This document shows, in pieces, positions 15,228 through 24,207 of a DNA stretch of 64,000 nt (positions within the stretch are counted from its first letter, which is position 1; each line of letters begins with the position of its first letter). The position numbers and the translations under genes are program-made. Source of the DNA: Treponema sp. (GTDB taxonomy: Bacteria; Spirochaetota; Spirochaetia; Treponematales; Breznakiellaceae); the NCBI GenBank assembly GCA_009777335.1, contig WRMC01000002.1, positions 124,001-188,000 on the forward strand, in the 5' to 3' direction. Below the pieces are notes generated by a model, which did not search any database, was not told where the DNA came from, and saw nothing but the letters and a program-made list of their open reading frames with translations.

Positions 15228-16670
15228 TTTTTTTCTCCTCTATGATGGTTCCTCTAAAAATCGAGAGGACCTGTTTTACCCCCGGATCTACCTGGGGGGC
15301 CTCTTCACGGGGAGGAAGAGAATCGGCGTTGTTTTTTTCGGCCATGCGTCGCTGGAAGGCCTCGACCATAGAGGGGGTCTCCTTGTGACCAGAGGGGCCT
15401 GCATTGCTACTGGGCGCTTCCTGTTCTGGGGAGCCGGTCCCCGCTGCCCCTAGGTTCTGGGCCGGGCTTCGGTCTTGCTCTCCGAAGCCCCTGGTGCTAA
15501 AGGGCGGGACGCTCCCAGGAGCCCCTGGGCCCTCTCCACCGCCTCGTAGAGTTCCCCGGGGGAAACCCATTTTTCCAGCCAGCAGAGTTTGGAGACCAGG
15601 GTTTCCAGTTCGAACCGGGGGGAGAGGGAATAGCGGATGTCCCGGTAGAGCTGGTAGAGGAGTTCCTCGGCCCGCTCGAGCCGCAGGCTGTCGTAGCGTT
15701 CCAGGACCTGCTTTGAGTAGCGGTCCTGGTTATAACCCAGGATGGATTCCCTTGTGACCTGGGCCTTGATAAGGAGCAAGCTGTGAAAGTAGTCCGCCAG
15801 GCCGCTGATGAAGGTCTCGACCGCCACCCCCGAACCCAGGAGCTTTTCTATCAGCGAGTAGGCCAGGGAGAAGTCCCCGGCGGCGCAGGCTTCGGCAAAT
15901 TCGTTATACTCGTCCAGGCCCACCAGGCCCAGTTTTTCTTTTATGAGGGCGGTCCTGATATGGCCCTCAGAGAAGGAGACTACCTGATCAAAGAGGGTGT
16001 AGGCATCCCGGCAGCTGCCGGTGGATTCCCGGGCTATCCAGGAGAGGGCCTCTTCTTCGGCGTTGATCCCCATCTCGGCACAGGCCTGGTAGAGGAGGGC
16101 GGTGATGGTCTCGGTGGAGACGAGCCTGAAATTAAACTGCTGGCAGCGGCTGCGGATGGTGGCCGGGACCTTTTGTAATTCCGTGGTGGCAAAGATGAAG
16201 ACCACGTTGGGAGGGGGTTCTTCTATGGTTTTGAGGAGGGCGTTAAAGGCGCTGTTGGAGAGCATGTGGACTTCGTCGATGATATAGATCTTGTAGCGCC
16301 CCGTGTTGGGGGGAAAGAGGACCTCTTCTTTTATTTGCCGTACATCGTTGACCCCGGTGTTGGAGGCCCCGTCTATTTCGAGGACATCCATACTCATGCC
16401 CCGGGCTATCTCCAGGCACTGGGAACAGACCCCGCAGGGGCTGGCGGTGATGTGGGCCTCCGAGGACGCGGCGGTCTCACAGCGCAGGGCCTTGGCCAAG
16501 AGCCGGGCGGCACTGGTTTTTCCGCAGCCCCGGGGCCCCGAGAAAAGGTAGGCGTGGGCGATATGGGCATATTCCAGGGAGTTCTTGAGGGTCGCCACCA
16601 CAAACTCCTGGCCCGCCAGTTCGTCAAAGGTTTTAGGTCTCCGCCGGGTAGCGGTAACTTCATAGGCCAT
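15217..16670 (-). CDS. dnaX: DNA polymerase III subunits tau/gamma, with a -1 frameshift
   Basis: This is the clamp-loader ATPase. Walker A GPRGCGKT is at 45-52, zinc cysteines at 64, 79, 82 and 85, and DEVH at 132-135. The zero frame runs from ATG 16670 to TAG 15450-15452 and gives 406 residues, a gamma-like product. A second frame, at -1, runs to TAA 15217-15219 and encodes a linker rich in Ser, Pro and Gly and an end typical of DnaX (KQVLSIFRG). A slip at CCCTTTA (15498-15504) joins residue 391 to 93 more, giving a tau of 484. A -10 box lies 6 nt before the ATG. A simple sequencing error is the alternative, but the cassette is too complete for that to be likely. Confidence 0.92.
15464..15516 (-). 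promoter_or_regulatory. Programmed -1 frameshift cassette in dnaX
   Basis: Read on the minus strand: a Shine-Dalgarno-like GGGAG (15512-15516), 7 nt, the slippery heptamer C CCT TTA (15504 down to 15498) in the zero frame, a 7-nt spacer, and a perfect 9-bp stem GGGCTTCGG/CCGAAGCCC (15490-15482 with 15472-15464) closed by a 9-nt loop. The zero-frame stop lies 14 nt beyond the stem. Order and spacing match the E. coli dnaX element, with a different heptamer. Confidence 0.85.
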
Positions 16671-16676
16671 GGGTAG

Positions 16677-16682
16677 AGTATA
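16677..16682 (-). promoter_or_regulatory. -10 box 6 nt before dnaX
   Basis: TATACT on the minus strand, then six nt and the ATG at 16668-16670. The -35 region is weak. A leaderless start is the simplest reading. Confidence 0.4.
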
Positions 16683-16734
16683 GCGGGTTTGTTAAGATGA
16701 TGAAAGGGTAGGAATTAAAATGACACATTCGATC

Positions 16735-16773
16735 AAAAGACCTCAGGTGCAGTTCCCCGCTGGACAGGAAACA
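16735..16773. repeat. Terminal inverted repeat of repeat locus 3, left end
   Basis: This 39-base stretch (AAAAGACCTCAG...GACAGGAAACA) is an imperfect inverted copy of 17226-17261, the outer end of unit A3. The two define a 527-bp element, 16735-17261, with ends of about 36 bp. Confidence 0.7.
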
Positions 16774-16782
16774 ATCTGCAAG

Positions 16783-17024
16783 AGGGGTGGGGGCCGCTCA
16801 GGTCTAGGAATTGAGATGAACCCGCCTACGGAGCCCCCGGCACCCAGTTTCTCATATTCTATCATTGCGTTCAGCTTCCCTCGCACATACTGGGTACCGG
16901 AGCTTACTTCATTATCCTATTCTGCATAACTCGCGGTCTCCTCCGGCGGAGAATTCCCAGATATTCCTAGCCCCAAGCGACCCCCACCCCTCCCTGTGTT
17001 TGTTTACTTAGGTGGCAAGATCGA
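16783..17024 (-). repeat. Interspersed repeat unit C, copy C3 (inverted)
   Basis: The core 16783-16993 closely matches C1 over most of its length on the minus strand. The flank at 17011-17024 is a variant of the GATCTCGCCAC end, but its inverted partner is missing; the A-type terminal repeat (16735-16773) takes its place. Confidence 0.8.
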
Positions 17025-17073
17025 CTTTATGCCTACACGCTTCATCACTCTTCCCCCACGATAACATTTGTAG

Positions 17074-17261
17074 GATTGATTATTAGAGGCTCTTCTCAGT
17101 CCAACCGCTCGGTGCTTGCTCAGCTGGAGCAAAAAATGCTCCTGGCGGCGACATTGGCAGGAAAAAAGTGCTAATTACTGGAATACAGCTATAGGACTTT
17201 CCTGCCACCGGAGCCGCTAGGGGCATGTTTTTGTCCAGCGGTGGACTGCGCATGAGGTCTT
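17074..17261 (-). repeat. Interspersed repeat unit A, copy A3 (inverted)
   Basis: All A blocks are present on the minus strand. The inner stem is a different sequence from A1 and A2: TGGCAGGAAA (17198-17207 read on minus) pairs with TTTCCTGCCA (17155-17164 read on minus), 10 pairs. GTCCA-CCGC-TGGAC forms a further perfect hairpin at the outer end. Confidence 0.8.
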
Positions 17262-17303
17262 GGTCTTAGATTGAACTGTAGTGGCATAATTAATTCTACA
17301 AAA

Positions 17304-17405
17304 GCCCCTGCCAGGGGGACCACGGCGCAGGGGCTAACTGCTTGCCGTTGCTTCCTTCCGGACCTGGCGGAGTTGGGCGGCAGCTCCTCGCATGGTTCCT
17401 GACAG
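17304..17405 (-). ncRNA. ffs: Signal recognition particle RNA (4.5S type)
   Basis: The minus strand has the invariant domain IV loop GTCCGGAAGGAAGCAAC (about 17346-17365), flanked by CTGCCGCC and CGGCAAGCAG. The ends GTCAGGAACCATG and CGTGGTCCCCCTGGC pair to close a rod of about 100 nt. With Ffh it targets ribosomes making membrane proteins to FtsY. The 3' part AGCCCCTGC...GCAGGGGCTTTT also forms an intrinsic terminator. Ends are estimates. Confidence 0.93.
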
Positions 17406-17471
17406 AGACAGATTCATAGTAACCCGAAGCCCTGGATTACTCAATGGGCATAGGCAGGAACCCAGACCGCC

Positions 17472-20339
17472 TTATTGGGGGTAGAGGACAAAATGGGCCT
17501 GGGAACCCCCCAGGAGCAGGGCAGCAGCTTCCTGGAGCTGCGAGGGGCCCACCTGTCGGTGGAGGCCGGGGCGCTCATTAAGGCGGGACAGGGGGGACCG
17601 GAAGATCTGGGCCGAGTTGGCATAGCTCTGGGCCAGGTGGAGGTTCCGCTGTATGGCCTGCTCGTGGCCCTGGATGAGGGCTTCCCTGGCCTTCTCCAGA
17701 GTTTCTGGGTCTATGTCCCCCTCCCTAATCCGGACAAATTCCTGGTAGACCGCATCGCTTAGTTCCAGGGCCCGTTGGGGGTCGCAGATAAAGTAGACCC
17801 CCCCGGAAAGCTCATCCCTGGGGATGGGGCTGATCGAAGCCCAGGATGAAATCGTATAGACCCCCCCCAGGTTCTCCCGGATCTGGTCGGTCAGCCGGAT
17901 GTTCAGGTATTCATCCAGGACCGAAACGGCGGCGGCCATGGTCTCCGAATAGGGGTAGGGAAGGAACCAGCCCATGTAGACTGCGCTCCTTTCATCCTGG
18001 CCCCGGTGGATTTCCCGAAAGGTGGTTCCCCTGGGCCGCTGGGGGTCCGTGGGATCCCACTGGTTAAACTCCGGCCCCGGGGGGATAGAGGCCAGGTAGG
18101 TTTCGATGAGGGGGCGGATCTGGGCCAGGTCTATGTTTCCCGTAAAGACAAAGACATAGTCGGCGGGATTAAAGAGGCCCATCAAAAAGTCCAGGGCCTG
18201 GTCCATATCAGCCTGGTCCAGATCTTCAATAGTAAGGGGGTGGTAGCGCCGGTTGCCGTAGATGGTTCGGGTGATCTCCCTATTAAAGACGAAGGTGGGA
18301 TCATTTTCCTGAAAGGCCATGGAAGATCTCCTCTGATCAAGGAGGACTTCGATTGCCTGGCTGTCTAAACGAATCTGGGTGAAGTTAAGGTAGAGCATCT
18401 CAAAGAGGACCGAAAGATCCCGGACCGATGAGGTTCCCTGAAAGCCCCGCAGGTGGCTCTGGGTCCAGAAGGAAAGGGAGACCTGCTTGTCCAGGAGCAG
18501 TCTTGTAAGCTCGCTCCGGTTAAAGGAACCCAGGCCCGAGGCGTTGAGCATCTCGGCGGCCAGGTCTGCGGAAACCGCCGTAGAGGGGGGCGCACTAAAG
18601 GTACCCCCCCGGGCCTGGGCGTAGAAGCTGAGCTCGGCGGTCCGGTTCTGGGTCTCCTGTAGGATGACCTCCGCTCCGTTACTGAGGATCATCCTCAGGG
18701 CTCCGGTGTCCTGGTCTAGGGTCTCTGCGAGGATGCGGCCCGGAGCGGGGAGCTCCGGGAGCAGATCACCCTGCAGGGCCCTCGTTGCCGGGGGACTTAT
18801 AGTTGCCCTTCGGGCGGCGGCTCTGATGGCCCTAATCTCGCTGTCTTCGGGGAGGCTGGGAGCTTCTGCCTCGGGGGCGCTGATGATCACCGTCAGGTCA
18901 TCAGAGGCAAAGAGTCTTCGGGCGGCCTGGTTAATTTCGTTTATGGTGATCCCCGGAAGAAGGCGCTGGACCGCATCAAGCTCCCAGTCCACATCGGCAA
19001 TCACGTCCCCCCGCAGAAAGTGCCGCGTAAAGGATCGGACAAAAAAATTGGAGGATTGGTTATCCCGTTCCGAGGCCTGCTGTTCCATAAAAGCCAGAAG
19101 GGAGGCCTTGGCCTCGTTGACCTCCTCTTGAATAAAGCCGTAGCGGGACAGGGCCTCCTGGGTTAAAAAGAGGGCCTCCAGGGTCTCCTTGGTCTGGGCC
19201 GTCTTGGCCTGGGCGGCGAGGATGAAGAAGCGCCCCGAATAGCCGTAGCTGCTGCTGCCCCCCCCGGCCCAGACATAGGGGGTTTCCAGCTTGGCCTCTT
19301 CCTCCTGGAAGCGTAATGAGAGCATGGTAAAGAGGAGGTATTCAATAATGCTTTCCCGGTAAGAGGCGATATCATTTTGGGGGGCCCGGGGGCTTAGCTT
19401 CCAGTAAAGGTCCACCCTGGACCGGGCAAGCTCGCTGTCGGTGATCACCAGGGTTTCAAGGCTCCCCCGCCGGGGAGGGGGAAGGTCATGCCGGGGCCGC
19501 CTAAAGGGGCTTGAGTCTTCCCGGGCCTCTGGCAGGGAGAAGTGTTCGTCCAGGGTGCTTTCAAGATAGGCGGCGTCAAAATCCCCGACGATGATCAGGG
19601 CCATGTTTTCGGGCCTGTACCAGCGGCGGTAAAAGTCTTCGAGCCTTTGGGCCGGGGCGGTTTCGATGACCTCCAGGAGCCCTATGGGGAGCCGCTGGGC
19701 GTAAGGGGAACCCCGCATGATGGCCTGGAGGAGCTCCCGGCTTACCCTCTGCCCTGCCCCGGTGCGGAACCGGTATTCTTCCATAATAACGAGCCGCTCG
19801 TTTTCAACCTCATCGGGGTTAAAGGTAATGCTGTGGGACCAGTCGTCTATGACCGCCAGGGCCATGCCGGGGATTACCCTTCGGCCCCCGGCTTCGGTCT
19901 GGACCGGCACCTCTATGCCGTAGACCGTCTCTTCGAAGGAGGTGTAGGCGTTTATATCGGGGCCGAACCTCATGCCCAATGAACGAAGGTAATTGATAAG
20001 CTCGGTTTGGGGGAACCTGGCGGTGCCGTTAAAGGCCATGTGCTCTACAAAGTGGGCCAGACCCTGCTCGTCCTCTTCTTCCAGGATGGACCCGGCGTGG
20101 ACCGCCAGGGTTAAGAAGGCCCGCCCCTCGGGGTAGGAATTTTCCAGGAGGTAGTAGCGCATCCCCGAGGGGAGCCGGCCCATCCGTACCTGGGGCATCA
20201 TGGGGATGGGGTCCCCGGCTCTTCCCAGACCGCTGGACGAGATGGCCCGGGCGGAACCCGCACAGGCGCTTAGAACGAGGGAAAAAACTATAAGAAGGCA
20301 GAGGGGAAGGGCCCGGGGCCTAGAGGGTCGTATATTCAT
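17472..20339 (-). CDS. M16 (insulinase-like) zinc peptidase, lipoprotein, 955 aa
   Basis: The protein has two M16 halves. The inverted zinc motif HFVEH is at 96-100 in the first half, followed by an SFEE region and the downstream Glu in DEVENERLVIMEEYRF. The second half lacks the motif, as is usual. A lipobox LSAC puts lipidated Cys at residue 26, so it acts in the periplasm, probably degrading peptides. It follows two sugar permeases by 18 bp, yet has its own extended -10 box (20349-20354). Length and layout resemble PqqL-type enzymes. Confidence 0.9.
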   Translation of the reverse strand: MNIRPSRPRALPLCLLIVFSLVLSACAGSARAISSSGLGRAGDPIPMMPQVRMGRLPSGMRYYLLENSYPEGRAFLTLAVHAGSILEEEDEQGLAHFVEHMAFNGTARFPQTELINYLRSLGMRFGPDINAYTSFEETVYGIEVPVQTEAGGRRVIPGMALAVIDDWSHSITFNPDEVENERLVIMEEYRFRTGAGQRVSRELLQAIMRGSPYAQRLPIGLLEVIETAPAQRLEDFYRRWYRPENMALIIVGDFDAAYLESTLDEHFSLPEAREDSSPFRRPRHDLPPPRRGSLETLVITDSELARSRVDLYWKLSPRAPQNDIASYRESIIEYLLFTMLSLRFQEEEAKLETPYVWAGGGSSSYGYSGRFFILAAQAKTAQTKETLEALFLTQEALSRYGFIQEEVNEAKASLLAFMEQQASERDNQSSNFFVRSFTRHFLRGDVIADVDWELDAVQRLLPGITINEINQAARRLFASDDLTVIISAPEAEAPSLPEDSEIRAIRAAARRATISPPATRALQGDLLPELPAPGRILAETLDQDTGALRMILSNGAEVILQETQNRTAELSFYAQARGGTFSAPPSTAVSADLAAEMLNASGLGSFNRSELTRLLLDKQVSLSFWTQSHLRGFQGTSSVRDLSVLFEMLYLNFTQIRLDSQAIEVLLDQRRSSMAFQENDPTFVFNREITRTIYGNRRYHPLTIEDLDQADMDQALDFLMGLFNPADYVFVFTGNIDLAQIRPLIETYLASIPPGPEFNQWDPTDPQRPRGTTFREIHRGQDERSAVYMGWFLPYPYSETMAAAVSVLDEYLNIRLTDQIRENLGGVYTISSWASISPIPRDELSGGVYFICDPQRALELSDAVYQEFVRIREGDIDPETLEKAREALIQGHEQAIQRNLHLAQSYANSAQIFRSPLSRLNERPGLHRQVGPSQLQEAAALLLGGSQAHFVLYPQ

Positions 20340-20348
20340 AATAGGCCT

Positions 20349-20377
20349 AGTATAGCATCACCACAAACTCGTGTCGC
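20349..20377 (-). promoter_or_regulatory. Promoter upstream of the M16 peptidase
   Basis: On the minus strand GCGACA (20372-20377), 17 nt and TGC-TATACT (20349-20354). The ATG follows nine bases after the -10 box, so the leader would be only 2-3 nt. Confidence 0.45.
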
Positions 20378-21341
20378 TTACCTTCCGGGCTATTTCGTTG
20401 ACCAGAACCAATAGGATCAGGTTTATGATGGAATCAAAAAAACCTATGGCCGCAGCGAAGGAGAAGTTCCCCACTCCCGTTACCAGGCCTATCTGGTAGA
20501 CATAGGTAGAAATTATTTCCGAGGTCATGCGGTTGAGATCGTTCTGCATAAGGAAGGCCTTCTCGAAGCCTATGGACATGATGTGCCCCACCCGCAGGAT
20601 CAACAGGATGATCACCGTGGGTATGATGGCGGGGATGTCGATGTTCTTGATCCGCTGGAACCGGGTGGCTCCGTCTACCACCGCCGCCTCGTGGAGTTCC
20701 GGGTCCACCGCCGAAAGGGCCGCCAGGAAGATGATGGAATTGAAGCCTATGGTCTGCCAGGCCCCGGACCAGACAAAGAGATGGGGAAAGGCCGAGGCGC
20801 TGGACATGAGATCCCTGGGGTAGTTGCCGGTGATTTGATTATAAACGACCCCGTAGAATCCCACCCGGGGGTGCAGGGCCACCAGGAGCATCCCCACCAG
20901 GACAATTTCAGAGATAAAGTAGGGCAGGTAGGTAGACATTTGGACGAATTTTTTATAGGGGTAAAACCGGGCGGAATGGAGCGCCAGGGCCAGGATGATG
21001 GGGATGGGGAAGACCGCAAAGAGGTTATATAAGGAAAGGACCAGGGTGTTCCGGATAAGCCGCCAAAAAATGGGGGAGTTAAAGAAGCGGGTAAACTGGC
21101 CCAGGCCTATCCAGGGGCTGCCCCAGATGCCCAGTTCTATGGTGTAGTCCTTAAAGGCAATCTGGACTCCGTACATGGGCATGTATCTGAAAACGAGGAG
21201 CCAAACCGTGGGGACCAAGAGAAAGACATAGAGCTCCCAGTTGGCGATCATATCCCTTTTGTAGCCCTTGTAAATATTTATTTGCCGGGTCCAGGCGGAT
21301 TCTTTTTTAACCTTTCCTGCTTCCATGTGCTCATGCTCCAT
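20358..21341 (-). CDS. Sugar ABC transporter permease, LplB family (copy 1), 327 aa
   Basis: It is an inner-membrane subunit for oligosaccharide or polyol uptake, with six predicted membrane segments. The first is LYVFLLVPTVWLLVFRYMPM. The cytoplasmic EAA loop, DPELHEAAVVDGATRFQRI, binds the ATPase. It lies 12 bp after a second LplB-type permease and close to three binding lipoproteins, but no YtcP partner or ATPase gene is present in this cluster. The ATPase is probably a shared MsmK-like protein encoded elsewhere. Confidence 0.88.
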   Translation of the reverse strand: MEHEHMEAGKVKKESAWTRQINIYKGYKRDMIANWELYVFLLVPTVWLLVFRYMPMYGVQIAFKDYTIELGIWGSPWIGLGQFTRFFNSPIFWRLIRNTLVLSLYNLFAVFPIPIILALALHSARFYPYKKFVQMSTYLPYFISEIVLVGMLLVALHPRVGFYGVVYNQITGNYPRDLMSSASAFPHLFVWSGAWQTIGFNSIIFLAALSAVDPELHEAAVVDGATRFQRIKNIDIPAIIPTVIILLILRVGHIMSIGFEKAFLMQNDLNRMTSEIISTYVYQIGLVTGVGNFSFAAAIGFFDSIINLILLVLVNEIARKVSDTSLW

Positions 21342-21353
21342 CTTGGCTCCATG

Positions 21354-22280
21354 TTACCACAAACTGGTCTCATTTAGCTTCCTGGAAATTCCGTTTACCA
21401 GGATTAACAGGGTAAGGTTGATCACCGAATCAAAGAGCCCCACCGCTGAAGCGAAAGAAAAATTCCCGGTCCCCGACACCAGGCCAACCCGGTATACATA
21501 GGTAGAAATTATTTCCGAGGTCAGGCGGTTAAGGTCATTCTGCATGAGGAAGGCTTTTTCAAAGCCCACGGACATGATGCTCCCGGCCCTGAGGATAAGG
21601 AGGATCGTAATCGTCGGGAGGATGGCCGGGATGTCGATGTAGCGGACCCTTTGGACCCGGGTGGCCCCATCGACTATGGCCGCTTCGTGGAGCTCCGGGT
21701 CCACCGCCGAAAGGGCCGCCAGGAAGATGATGGAGCTAAAGCCCACGATCTGCCAGGCCCCGGACCAGACATAGAGATGAGGAAAGGCCGCAGCGCTGGC
21801 GAAGATGTTCCGCGGATACTCTCCGGTAAAGTAGTTATAGACATTGGCGTAGAGACCCACCCGGGGGTGGAGGACTATCATGAGCATCCCTACCAGAACC
21901 ACCTCGGAGATAAAAAAGGGCAGGTAGGTAACCATTTGGATAAACCTTTTATAGGAGGGGAAGCGCATGGTGTTGAGGGTCAAAGCCAGGATGATGGGGA
22001 TGGGGAAGACCGCAAAGAGGTTGTAGAGCGAAAGGGTGAGGGTGTTTCGGAAGACCCGCCAAAAAACAGGGGAATGAAAAAACCGGGTAAACTGGTAGAA
22101 CCCCACCCAGGGGCTGCCCCAGATGCCGTCCCGGAAGGTGTAATCCCTAAAGGCGATCTGCACCCCGTACATGGGGACATACCTAAAGATGATGAGCCAG
22201 ACCGTGGGGATCAATAAAAAGAGGTATAACTCCCAGTTGGCCCTGGCGTTTCTTTTAAGGAGTCTGATTTTTGGGTTCAC
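21354..22280 (-). CDS. Sugar ABC transporter permease, LplB family (copy 2), 308 aa
   Basis: It is a close paralogue of the next permease and of the one at 38254, with the same membrane layout and EAA loop (DPELHEAAIVDGATRVQRV). It ends in RKLNETSLW, shared with copy 5. Two LplB-type permeases in tandem may form the transport channel as a heterodimer in place of the usual LplB-YtcP pair. A terminator-like hairpin separates it from the binding protein just upstream, which would lower permease expression relative to that protein. Confidence 0.88.
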   Translation of the reverse strand: MNPKIRLLKRNARANWELYLFLLIPTVWLIIFRYVPMYGVQIAFRDYTFRDGIWGSPWVGFYQFTRFFHSPVFWRVFRNTLTLSLYNLFAVFPIPIILALTLNTMRFPSYKRFIQMVTYLPFFISEVVLVGMLMIVLHPRVGLYANVYNYFTGEYPRNIFASAAAFPHLYVWSGAWQIVGFSSIIFLAALSAVDPELHEAAIVDGATRVQRVRYIDIPAILPTITILLILRAGSIMSVGFEKAFLMQNDLNRLTSEIISTYVYRVGLVSGTGNFSFASAVGLFDSVINLTLLILVNGISRKLNETSLW

Positions 22281-22311
22281 CGGCTTCTCATCTTGAAATT
22301 ATTTCCAGGTC

Positions 22312-22345
22312 AAAAAAAACCGGCCCAGGCAGCCCAGGCCGGTTC
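22312..22345 (-). terminator. Terminator or attenuator between binding protein 1 and the permeases
   Basis: On the minus strand AACCGGCC, an 11-nt loop, GGCCGGTT and a run of eight Ts. Confidence 0.85.
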
Positions 22346-22363
22346 TTTTTAATTAAAGGCTCA

Positions 22364-24103
22364 CTACCTTCCCATTCTTTGGGTCAGCCTGGAATGGGCA
22401 GCCCGGTCAACTTCCAGAAGCTGCCTATAGCCCATCCTTTGCAGGGTATCAATGTAGCCGTCCCAGTCCCTCTCTATGTCCATCTGCCCGGTGGAAAAGA
22501 GGGCCATGCACTGGCGTACATAGTCCCGGATGTTGATGCGAGTTTCGTTCCATTCCTCTAACTCCCTGGAGGTCCATTTTAAGGGGATGGGCCATTCATT
22601 GGGGGTAAAGGGGAACATCTGCTGGATAGCCAGACCCAGCCGGTATTCACCGTTGGCTTCGTCGCCGTCCCAGGCCATGGCGGACTTGCGGTTCATAAAG
22701 TCTATGCCGAACTCGTCCCGCCAATGGGCGGTGTTGTTATCACCCCAGGTGCCCACCAGCTCTACAAAGTAGGGGTCCGCGGGACCTATGTTGGGGCCCA
22801 TGGTGGCATAAAGACCCTGCTCGTGGGGCAGGGAGAGCCGCCAATGGACATCCTTCATGCCATAACGGGGGATGATGGCAAAATCCGGGTCCGCGGCGAA
22901 GGAGTCGATAAAGCGGAAGGCCGCTTCGGGATGCCGGGCCGAAGAAGAAATGCCAATGTTAAAGGCCGGGGCTGCCAGGTGGAAAGAGTTGGCCGCATAG
23001 CCGTGGGGGCCTTCGACCACCCCAAAGGGCATGTAGTCCAGGAGCCGGGGATAAGAGGCCCCCCAGCCGCCTATGGTGACCCCTATAAGGGGATATTCCT
23101 GGTTGGAGATGGCAGAGATGTTCCGTTGGGTCAGGGCCGATTCGTCCCAGAGCCGCTCATTAAAGAGGTTGTTCATCTGCCGCAGGGCTTCCCGGTACAT
23201 GGGCTTGTCGTATTGAACATCGAGGACCCCGTTTTCGACTATCCAGAACTGCTCGGTGGTAGAGTAATCGCTGTAGAGGAACATCCGGGTAAACCAGTTA
23301 AGCAGGTTTCCCCTCCAGTCCGTGTGGCCCGTCAGGGGGATTTCGTCGTTCATGATGCCGTTTCCGTTCACATCATTGTCCCGTATGCCCCGCAGGTAGG
23401 AAATAAACCAGTCATAATGGGGGATCCGTCCGGGGTGACCCTGGGCGGCACCGCCCCTCCACTGGTCTTCGCTCATCCCCAGGGCGGCGGCGAACTCGGT
23501 GTTATACCAGGCCCGGCCGGAGTTGGCATTGGCGAAGACCGCACCGTAGGACATCTGGGCCCAGATGATCCCCTCGTCGTCCATGCCGTAGTACCAGGGG
23601 TCTATGCCCATATCATGGAAGATGTGCATCTGGGCCACGGCGTTTTGGGTGTGGTAGCCCAGGTGTTCGATGTAGTCGTTCAGGGGGATAATGGCCCCCG
23701 CCCGGCCGTAAGCTTCTCGCCGGGCTGCGTCGCCTAAGCCTATCTTAAAGATGATGTCCGGCAGGGCCTCGCCGGAGGCGACTTGCAGGTTAAGACGGGT
23801 TTGTCCGTCTGCCCCGGGATCGTAGAACACAAATTCCATCTTGATGCCGTTAAGGTCTTCCAGGTAGCGGGTAAGATCATTGTTGTAGTAGTCTGCGACC
23901 TGTAAGAAGATCTGAAGGCCAAAGGAGAGGGTGATGGGCTCCCTGACTATGGGAAAGGTCCCGGCGGGGGTAAGGTTGGGATCTTGAACCACATAGGTTC
24001 CCCCAGCCCGGGTACTGCCCTGGGGCCCGGCACCCCGGTTACATCCCAGCACCAGGATGGCAAGGAGGGATAGTACAAGGGCGATTAAGATTCTTCTTTT
24101 CAT
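22364..24103 (-). CDS. Sugar-binding lipoprotein of an ABC transporter (copy 1), 579 aa
   Basis: It is a family 1 extracellular solute-binding protein of the LplA type. The signal ends in VLGC, giving lipidated Cys20 or so. The start at 24103 is chosen because AAGGAAG precedes it. Typical ligand-domain features are GADGQTRLNLQVASGEALPD, YYGMDDEGIIW and RSAMAWDGDE. Together with copies 2 and 3 it forms three tandem paralogues feeding the LplB permeases, perhaps one transporter with different sugars. It is secreted to the periplasm. Confidence 0.9.
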   Translation of the reverse strand: MKRRILIALVLSLLAILVLGCNRGAGPQGSTRAGGTYVVQDPNLTPAGTFPIVREPITLSFGLQIFLQVADYYNNDLTRYLEDLNGIKMEFVFYDPGADGQTRLNLQVASGEALPDIIFKIGLGDAARREAYGRAGAIIPLNDYIEHLGYHTQNAVAQMHIFHDMGIDPWYYGMDDEGIIWAQMSYGAVFANANSGRAWYNTEFAAALGMSEDQWRGGAAQGHPGRIPHYDWFISYLRGIRDNDVNGNGIMNDEIPLTGHTDWRGNLLNWFTRMFLYSDYSTTEQFWIVENGVLDVQYDKPMYREALRQMNNLFNERLWDESALTQRNISAISNQEYPLIGVTIGGWGASYPRLLDYMPFGVVEGPHGYAANSFHLAAPAFNIGISSSARHPEAAFRFIDSFAADPDFAIIPRYGMKDVHWRLSLPHEQGLYATMGPNIGPADPYFVELVGTWGDNNTAHWRDEFGIDFMNRKSAMAWDGDEANGEYRLGLAIQQMFPFTPNEWPIPLKWTSRELEEWNETRINIRDYVRQCMALFSTGQMDIERDWDGYIDTLQRMGYRQLLEVDRAAHSRLTQRMGR

Positions 24104-24128
24104 TAGGTCTTCCTTTAAAATCATGATA

Positions 24129-24165
24129 AAAAAAAACGGGTTTAGGGATGAACCCCAAACCCGTT
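24129..24165 (-). terminator. Terminator after binding protein 2
   Basis: The stem AACGGGTTT/AAACCCGTT is followed by a T-run on the minus strand. Confidence 0.85.
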
Positions 24166-24207
24166 ATGTTAACTCAGTACCTTTACGTAGCTTCCTATCC
24201 TACAGAA

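Noticed and set aside
14230-15453. 407-residue plus-strand frame opposite recR, ybaB and the end of dnaX
   Set aside because: It crosses three conserved minus-strand genes antisense; its composition (Gly, Pro, Arg) is typical of a shadow frame.
15217-15570. Separate 117-residue gene downstream of dnaX
   Set aside because: Its ATG has no ribosome site, its C-terminus matches the usual DnaX ending, and the frameshift cassette joins it to dnaX.
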